Both the position numbers and the translations under genes were made by a program. From an uncultured Altererythrobacter sp. (GTDB lineage: Bacteria > Pseudomonadota > Alphaproteobacteria > Sphingomonadales > Sphingomonadaceae): a stretch of DNA of 64,000 bases. The stretch covers positions 204,989-268,988 of the forward strand of contig CAJXJY010000005.1 of assembly GCA_913055875.1 (NCBI GenBank), read 5' to 3'. Shown here in pieces: positions 58,881 through 64,000 of the stretch. Positions within the stretch are counted from its first letter, which is position 1. Every line of letters starts with the position of its first letter. The notes beneath the pieces are model-generated. The model made no database searches and was not told the DNA's origin. It worked only from the letters and a program-made list of their open reading frames with translations.

Positions 58881-59432
58881 CTAGCCGGCCTTCGCCTTGG
58901 CGGGCACGATAAACCCGGAAAGCAGGGTAAAGCCGGCCAGCAACAGCCCGGAAACCGACGGAACCAGGTCGATGTCGAAAACCTCCAGCACCTTGGCATC
59001 GATGGCATAGATCCAGATCAGAAAGGCGATCGACCAGAGCAGGGCCTGCAGCTTCCACGCCGGATTGCCGTCTTTCGCGGAGACGGCTTTCGAATAGACC
59101 CAGCAGCCGACCAGGCCGATCACCAGCGCAGCGATTCCGACCCAGTTGTCGGGGCTCAATTGCGTCGCGGCGGATCCTGCACCCGCTTCGGGACTTTCCG
59201 GATCTCCCGCTATCAGGCTGTTTACGAAAATGAAGAAGGCGACGATTTCGGCCGGGATGTAATTCTGCACCCGGTCGAGATAATGCTGCGTGGTGGGCGG
59301 TGGAGTCGGAGTCCCGTCGTCTCCCTGCAACCCGTCCCCGATCTGCGCCGCAGTCGGCGCGGGCACTGCTTGCGAGGATATGGTTACACCGGCACCGCTG
59401 GCCCGTTCTACTGGATAAACGCTGCGTGGCAT
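58881..59432 (-). CDS. Four-helix membrane protein divergent from the protease cassette
   Basis: 183 residues. ATG ending at 59432 with AGGGGGG as ribosome site. The N-terminal 55 residues are polar with a Thr/Pro-rich stretch. Four hydrophobic segments follow ('AEIVAFFIFVNSLI', 'WVGIAALVIGLVGCWVY', 'LQALLWSIAFLIWIYAI', 'VSGLLLAGFTLLSGFIV'). No family recognised. It is the first gene after the island and is divergent from the YbaY/astacin/caspase genes with 159 bases between starts; a functional link is only suggested by position. Confidence 0.8.
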   Translation of the reverse strand: MPRSVYPVERASGAGVTISSQAVPAPTAAQIGDGLQGDDGTPTPPPTTQHYLDRVQNYIPAEIVAFFIFVNSLIAGDPESPEAGAGSAATQLSPDNWVGIAALVIGLVGCWVYSKAVSAKDGNPAWKLQALLWSIAFLIWIYAIDAKVLEVFDIDLVPSVSGLLLAGFTLLSGFIVPAKAKAG

Positions 59433-59591
59433 GGCAAAATCCCCCCTGTAGTAGACCGGCCATAAAGCAAATTTCCGCCGAATGCCAGTAAGACCAGAGC
59501 TGGCAAGTGATCTGCGGATGAACTGTTGAAATTGCCGGGCGAACAAAAGTTGTCGTTTGAGTTCTTTTCACACCATATCGAGGAGCAGGTC

Positions 59592-59936
59592 ATGAATGGT
59601 TCCGGACGGATCGTGCATGCGGTGCTCGATTTGCCGGAAGAGCGCACGCAGGACGGCAGGCTGCTGGTCAGGATCGACGACGTGTCGCTGGCGGATTCGT
59701 CTGCAGTCGAGATTTGCCGGATGGAGTTGCCGATCGGCAAGGGCGATGCACGCAACCTGGCCATCAGTATGATCTGCCCGAAGCTCGACCCGCCCCCTCG
59801 CACGCCGGTCATTTCGGCGCGTTTGTTGTTTCATTCGGGGGATTCACCCGAACGGGGCGACTGGATTACAAAGATACGATACAACCTGCCTTCGCATGAC
59901 AATAAATTTGAGTTGAAACTCGAGCCTGTTGGCTGA
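59592..59936 (+). CDS. YbaY-like domain protein without signal peptide
   Basis: 114 residues. ATG at 59592 has GAGGAG upstream. 'VLDLPEERTQDGRLLVRIDDVSLADSSAVEI' follows the YbaY lipoprotein-domain pattern (a beta-sandwich with D-x-S-x-A-D-A), and the C terminus adds 'DWITKIRYNLPSHDNKFELKLEPVG'. YbaY proteins are normally outer-membrane lipoproteins; this one has no signal or lipobox. First in a row of four genes on the plus strand. An in-frame TTG at 59526 would add 22 residues but lacks support. Confidence 0.78.
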   Translation: MNGSGRIVHAVLDLPEERTQDGRLLVRIDDVSLADSSAVEICRMELPIGKGDARNLAISMICPKLDPPPRTPVISARLLFHSGDSPERGDWITKIRYNLPSHDNKFELKLEPVG

Positions 59937-59985
59937 TTTCGTCGTTTGTGTTACTTTCGCGGTTCAAGACGGGGAGGGAAAAACA

Positions 59986-60810
59986 ATGGAAGGGCACAGT
60001 GAGGATCGTGTCGACGACGGTTTTTTGCAATCGGGTGAAGTGAAAACCGGCTATGTAAGGGGTATTCCCGACGTCGACGACTTCGTCATTAAGGAAGTGC
60101 AGTATGTCGAGGTCGAAGGGCAAGCAGTCTTCGAGGGCTGCATCTTGCTAGGCAAGGTCGAGCAAATGGAGGCTCTTCGCGCAGAAGTCGATCAGAGCCC
60201 CGGCCTGCAATTCCTCAGGAACAACGAAGCCTTCGGGCTCACCGTGCTGCCTCGCAAGCTATGGCCCAAAGGAATCATGCATTACCGGATCGACCCGGCC
60301 CTGCCGGAGCAGCAGCGGGTGCGCGATGCCATGAAGCACTGGACCGACAAGACCGACATCGAATTCGTCGAGCGCACCAGTCAGTCCAACTACGTGACGT
60401 TCAAGCCGTCCACCGGCTGTGCCGCGCATACCGGGCGCCAGGGCGGCGAGCAGCTGGTGCTGCTCGGCCCGGGTTGCTCGACGGGGAACACCATCCATGA
60501 AATCGGGCATGCGCTTGGGCTGTGGCACGAACAGGGGCGATCGGATCGCGACAGGTATGTCACGGTTCGCACCGAAAACGTCGCGGACGGCAAGCTGCAC
60601 AATTTCGACCAGCACATCCATGACGGAATCGATCGGGGCGGCTACGATTACGGGTCGATCATGCATTACGGCACGCATTTCTTCAGCAAGAACGGCAAGC
60701 CCACGATCGAGACCAAGAACGGCCAGGCCATCGGCCAACGCAACGCGCTGAGTGCCGGGGATATCGCGGCCATCGCCAAAGCCTACAGCGCGGAATTCGC
60801 AAAGCGCTGA
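59986..60810 (+). CDS. Astacin-type (M12A) zinc metalloprotease, apparently cytoplasmic
   Basis: 274 residues. The zinc motif HEIGHALGLWHEQ starts at 171, and the Met-turn with the zinc-associated Tyr is 'YGSIMHYG' (Met226, Tyr228); together they define astacins. The region before the catalytic domain (1-85) could be a prosegment that blocks the active site until cleaved. There is no signal peptide, unusual for a family that is normally secreted. ATG at 59986 has GGGAGGG as ribosome site. The caspase-like gene starts 4 bases after its stop. Confidence 0.92.
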   Translation: MEGHSEDRVDDGFLQSGEVKTGYVRGIPDVDDFVIKEVQYVEVEGQAVFEGCILLGKVEQMEALRAEVDQSPGLQFLRNNEAFGLTVLPRKLWPKGIMHYRIDPALPEQQRVRDAMKHWTDKTDIEFVERTSQSNYVTFKPSTGCAAHTGRQGGEQLVLLGPGCSTGNTIHEIGHALGLWHEQGRSDRDRYVTVRTENVADGKLHNFDQHIHDGIDRGGYDYGSIMHYGTHFFSKNGKPTIETKNGQAIGQRNALSAGDIAAIAKAYSAEFAKR

Positions 60811-60814
60811 TCCG

Positions 60815-61990
60815 GTGAGCGATCCGGCGCTGATATTTTCCGATGGCGGAGCGCCCGAAGCACCGGGCGTCCACGCGATCGTGATCGGCGTCGGCCACTA
60901 TCGCCATTTGTACGGCGGGCTGGACGACGAGACCACCATGGCCGGAGTGCCGCCGGTCGGCCAGCTCAGTTCGCCACCGCATTCGGCGCGGGCAATGGCC
61001 GATTTCCTGTTCGCCACCTACCACGAGGACGAAACGAGGCCCCTGCGTACGCTGAGCATGCTGATCTCCGAGAAGCAGCCCCGGCCATACCAGCATATCC
61101 TCGCTCCCGACAAAACCATCGTGGAAGCGACGATCGCGAACATCCGGGCGGCTGTCCGGGCATGGAAAGCGCGCGGGGATTCGAACGAGGACAACCTGCT
61201 GCTGTTCTACATCTGCGCGCATGGCGTTTCCGCCGGCCTGCAGCATACCGTGCTGGCCAGCGATTTCGCGCGCGATGGCGGCGAACTGTTTGCCGCCGCG
61301 ATCGACATGACCGAGATGCGTCGCGCCATGGCGGGATGCGCGGCGCAGCAGCAAGTCTATTTCGTCGATGCCTGCCGGGTGATGGCGCAAGAGCTGCTCA
61401 TGCGCGAATACCGTGGCGATCCGATCATTGCGGGAGACGGCTCGGTCGCGCCGCGCACCTCGCCAATGTACCGGCCGGCGCTGGCGGGCGACGCGGTCTG
61501 GGCCAGCCGCGACGCGGCTTCGCCCTTTTGCGTTTCGATTTCCAATGCGTTCAACGGCGGCGCCTGGAAGGAGGCGCGGGAAGGGTGGCATGTCTCCACC
61601 GACCTGCTGACGGGTGCGATCAGGGACCAGTTCAAGCGGCTTATGTGGAAATATCCAAGCCTGGGCAGCGATATCGACGCCGACAATTGCGTGCCGATGC
61701 CGCTCAAGATCATTGATGCGTCCGCCAGGCCCCTGGTTCCGGTCGACATCGAATGCCTGCCGGGGGCCGCCAACATGACCGTCTCGCTGCAACTCCTGCC
61801 CGAAGGTACCGACGAACCGCGCGCGGTGCAGGCCCGCGATCCGGCGCGTGACACGCCCTGGCTGCTGGACGTGCCGATGGGCCGCTACCGGTTGACCTGC
61901 AGTTTCGACGGGAACGACTTCGCAACCACTACCGTCGACCCACTCGATGTCAGCCCGCCGAGCAAATACAAGCTGGTGGAAGTCGGCTGA
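60815..61990 (+). CDS. Caspase-like cysteine protease (C14 family)
   Basis: 391 residues. The caspase dyad is visible: His136-Gly137 in 'LLLFYICAHGVSAG' and Cys187 in 'QVYFVDACRVM', each after a hydrophobic strand, with 'GVHAIVIGVGHYRHL' as the first strand. Residues about 300-391 form a separate beta-rich domain. The GTG start lies 4 bases after the astacin gene, and the stop overlaps the next gene (TGATG at 61988). No signal peptide. Bacterial caspases often act in abortive defence or regulated death by cleaving a partner protein; the coupled downstream protein is the obvious candidate partner. Confidence 0.92.
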   Translation: MSDPALIFSDGGAPEAPGVHAIVIGVGHYRHLYGGLDDETTMAGVPPVGQLSSPPHSARAMADFLFATYHEDETRPLRTLSMLISEKQPRPYQHILAPDKTIVEATIANIRAAVRAWKARGDSNEDNLLLFYICAHGVSAGLQHTVLASDFARDGGELFAAAIDMTEMRRAMAGCAAQQQVYFVDACRVMAQELLMREYRGDPIIAGDGSVAPRTSPMYRPALAGDAVWASRDAASPFCVSISNAFNGGAWKEAREGWHVSTDLLTGAIRDQFKRLMWKYPSLGSDIDADNCVPMPLKIIDASARPLVPVDIECLPGAANMTVSLQLLPEGTDEPRAVQARDPARDTPWLLDVPMGRYRLTCSFDGNDFATTTVDPLDVSPPSKYKLVEVG

Positions 61991-63669
61991 TGGCGCGCCT
62001 GAAGATCACGGTCGAGCTCGCCGACGATATTGCGCCGCTCGGCTATTCGCACGCCGTTGCCGACATACATCCACGCGACCGGAAAGCCGGGAGCCTCGCC
62101 GGCCGCTCCGATGTCCCGGTCGGCGTGGGATCGTCCGCCGGGACCGTGATCGACGGCTTGGCCGCCAGCGAGTATCTGGTGCAATTGCGCTTTCCGTCGG
62201 GACAGCGGGAAACGCGCATGGTCAGCGTCGAGGACGGCCAGGACAACACGCTGGCTTTCGCCATCGGACCCGAGCCATCGCGCAGGGCAGTCCCGAAGCG
62301 AGAGGCCGGGCAACGCGATCCATCCGCCGATCCTGCCCCCGTCCGCGAAGAGATCGCCGTTTCGGAGGATCCTGCCATCGATCTCCAGCAGATTCGCGGG
62401 ATCGGCCCGGCCGTAGCCAAGGCGCTTGTCGAGCGAGGCGTCGACAGCGTCTGGAAAGTGGCGAGGATGTCGCGGCGGGAAATGGGCTGGCTGGGACAAT
62501 CGGCGAAATCGGTCAACGGCACGATCCGGCGGTTCGATATCGCCAAGGGCGCAGCAGGCGTCATCCTGGACGAGGGGCTCGATACGGGTGGCTTCCTCAC
62601 CAATTTCACGTCGGGCACCGATGGTGTCGCAACCGGCCCGTCCGACGATTTCGTTGCGTTCGGCCCCTCCGACGCGATTGTACCTTCGACGGACTACGAG
62701 CCGGTCGAAGCCGATTCCGGTTCCGATCGGCCGGTGGAACCCGCAGTGGATGCAGTTCGCGAAGCTTCGCTGCATCCGTTCGAGCTGGCGCTCGGCGATG
62801 ATGGTTCATCGATCTGGTCGTGGATCGAGAATGTCGTCAAGGCGTCTCTTCCGCCGCAGGAGATCGGCCATCCGGGTCCGGCAATTGCTCTCGTCGACGG
62901 AATGCGGTGGCAAAGCCGCGACGGGTATTCGACGATCGCGATTCCGACCGGATTTGCTGCGCCGCAGGAAGCAGACGAAGCGTCACGGATCTATGGCGTT
63001 ATCGACGATGGATACGCCGCCTGGCTCGCGCCGCTGCCGCTACCCTGGCGCCGCTCGGACGATCATGAGTTGTGCGAAGTCGCCGTCGTCGCCGATCGCC
63101 GCAATCCGATGGCCAGTGCCGTCAGCATCGTGCCTCGCGATCCGCTTGCCGCAGGGCTCATCGAATTCCTTCAGAGCGGCGACATGTTGGCCAGCGTGGC
63201 GCTGATCGAACAGGCCCGCACCCGCCTGTTCGAAAAGCTCAACAATCCGCTGGCGGCGGCAGCGGGCGCGCTCGTACTCGTCCAGTTCCGGCGCTGGGCT
63301 CCGCACCTGCTCGAACAAAAGGCCGAATTTGCCGCGGACGAGCGCTGGCAGCAATGGATCAGCAACCTGCGCGAGTGGAATCCGCGCTTGCCCGACGGCT
63401 TCATCCTCCATGCCTGGCTCGATCTTTTGCAAGAGGAAACGGACGACACAATCGTACGCGAACGCCTGCTCGCCGCGAACGCGCGCGGAGTACCCGTCTA
63501 TTCGGGCTGCTTTACCTTGCTGGTCGACGGCCTGCGCGCCCTGCAGGCGCGCGCCGATGAGCGCGACCCGGCAATCGATGCGGCGCTGCGCCAACTGGAT
63601 ATCGCCTCGCTGCGCATCGACTTGCGCCAAGCGTTCACCACCATTCGCCTGTCGCCATCGGCACCCTAG
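61990..63669 (+). CDS. Helix-hairpin-helix-containing protein coupled to the caspase
   Basis: 559 residues, full family unknown. Residues 1-90 form a beta-rich domain ('LKITVELADDIAPLG' to 'TLAFAIGPE'). A disordered linker leads to a helix-hairpin-helix at about 131-161 ('LQQIRGIGPAVAKALVERG'). Then come a Ser/Asp-rich linker (about 190-260) and a C-terminal domain (about 265-555) with helical stretches such as 'SVALIEQARTRLFEKLNN'. Long acidic linkers would suit protease cleavage. Start codon shared with the caspase stop (TGATG). It may be adaptor, substrate or DNA-sensing part of the cassette. Confidence 0.88.
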   Translation: MARLKITVELADDIAPLGYSHAVADIHPRDRKAGSLAGRSDVPVGVGSSAGTVIDGLAASEYLVQLRFPSGQRETRMVSVEDGQDNTLAFAIGPEPSRRAVPKREAGQRDPSADPAPVREEIAVSEDPAIDLQQIRGIGPAVAKALVERGVDSVWKVARMSRREMGWLGQSAKSVNGTIRRFDIAKGAAGVILDEGLDTGGFLTNFTSGTDGVATGPSDDFVAFGPSDAIVPSTDYEPVEADSGSDRPVEPAVDAVREASLHPFELALGDDGSSIWSWIENVVKASLPPQEIGHPGPAIALVDGMRWQSRDGYSTIAIPTGFAAPQEADEASRIYGVIDDGYAAWLAPLPLPWRRSDDHELCEVAVVADRRNPMASAVSIVPRDPLAAGLIEFLQSGDMLASVALIEQARTRLFEKLNNPLAAAAGALVLVQFRRWAPHLLEQKAEFAADERWQQWISNLREWNPRLPDGFILHAWLDLLQEETDDTIVRERLLAANARGVPVYSGCFTLLVDGLRALQARADERDPAIDAALRQLDIASLRIDLRQAFTTIRLSPSAP

Positions 63670-64000
63670 CCGAGTAAATCGAAACCGCTGAAGCGGATAG
63701 ATACCCACCGTCATCTTCTGCTCCCGTGTCGATATCGCCGCCAACGGTGCCCCGATCGCAGCTTTCAATGACGGCAATAATCGGAGCGGCCGGTGATATC
63801 GGCTGCTCTTCCGGCACCATCTCCCGAGATCCCGGCGGCGGTTTCGCGCGGTGTACGCGGTGCCCTGGCGCAATCGCGCAGACGGTTCGAGGCCTTGCCC
63901 GATGCGGTTTTTTGCAAGTAGTATGGTCGCATTGGGGCGTGCAATGCGTGCCCGAACGCGGCGACTGGTACGGCCGCCAGATGTATATCCAGGGCAACCA
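63670..64000. other. Window tail, no supported gene
   Basis: 331 bases after the helix-hairpin-helix gene. Two plus-strand frames stay open to the window end, from ATG 63768 and from ATG 63923; either could be the start of a gene cut by the window. No ribosome site, family pattern or terminator decides between them. A minus-strand frame crossing the region is not protein-like. Confidence 0.4.

Noticed and set aside
63635..63997. Minus-strand 120-residue ORF at the window end
   Set aside because: Overlaps the helix-hairpin-helix gene, has no ribosome site, and its composition is not protein-like.

Overview
The window is 64 kb of high-GC chromosome from an alphaproteobacterium, most likely a sphingomonad of the Erythrobacteraceae type. 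This rests on the style of RpoB/RpoC, a GapR (DUF2312) homologue, DUF1244, CPBP and DUF4166 proteins, a PQQ quinohemoprotein, and frequent GTG/TTG starts with 4-base stop/start overlaps. The assignment is from general family knowledge; no 16S gene is present.

Layout. 1-7.6 kb: rpoB (5' truncated by the window) and rpoC, separated by a small exported ORF fitted in by short overlaps on both sides, then a strong terminator. 7.6-30 kb: mostly housekeeping genes, including gltX, a SulP permease, msrQ, pyk, gapR, an SDR, yebC-ruvC, ubiG, lysC and purT, plus a flavoprotein/lipoprotein pair and several palindromic repeats. 29-33 kb: catalase katA and catalase-peroxidase katG, separated by a terminator. 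33-43.5 kb: nitronate monooxygenase-like and PhoX-like proteins, a beta-propeller, a hydrolase, and a periplasmic oxidation cluster (PQQ dehydrogenase, dienelactone hydrolase, and an SMP-30 propeller fused to a beta-lactamase-like domain). 43.6-47.4 kb: a response regulator pair, an SPFH/NfeD pair, a composite repeat and an NDUFA9-like protein.

47.4-58.8 kb: an integrative genomic island in tRNA-Leu(CAG). A tyrosine integrase follows the tRNA, and a 16-bp copy of the tRNA 3' end lies 11.3 kb downstream. The cargo is a tightly coupled five-gene operon, hsdR - half-size hsdS - NYN-domain nuclease - hsdM - HNH nuclease. Around it are an XRE regulator, a serine recombinase, small membrane proteins and a DUF4145 protein. 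A putative RNase inside a type I restriction operon recalls the PrrC anticodon-nuclease arrangement, and this is my leading candidate for an undescribed defence system.

58.9-63.7 kb: a second unusual cassette just outside the island. It has a divergent four-helix membrane protein, a YbaY-like protein without signal peptide, an astacin-type metalloprotease also without signal peptide, a caspase-like protease and a helix-hairpin-helix protein, the last two coupled by TGATG. A protease pair with a likely adaptor suggests a regulated proteolysis or cell-death system. The last 330 bases hold no gene I can support.
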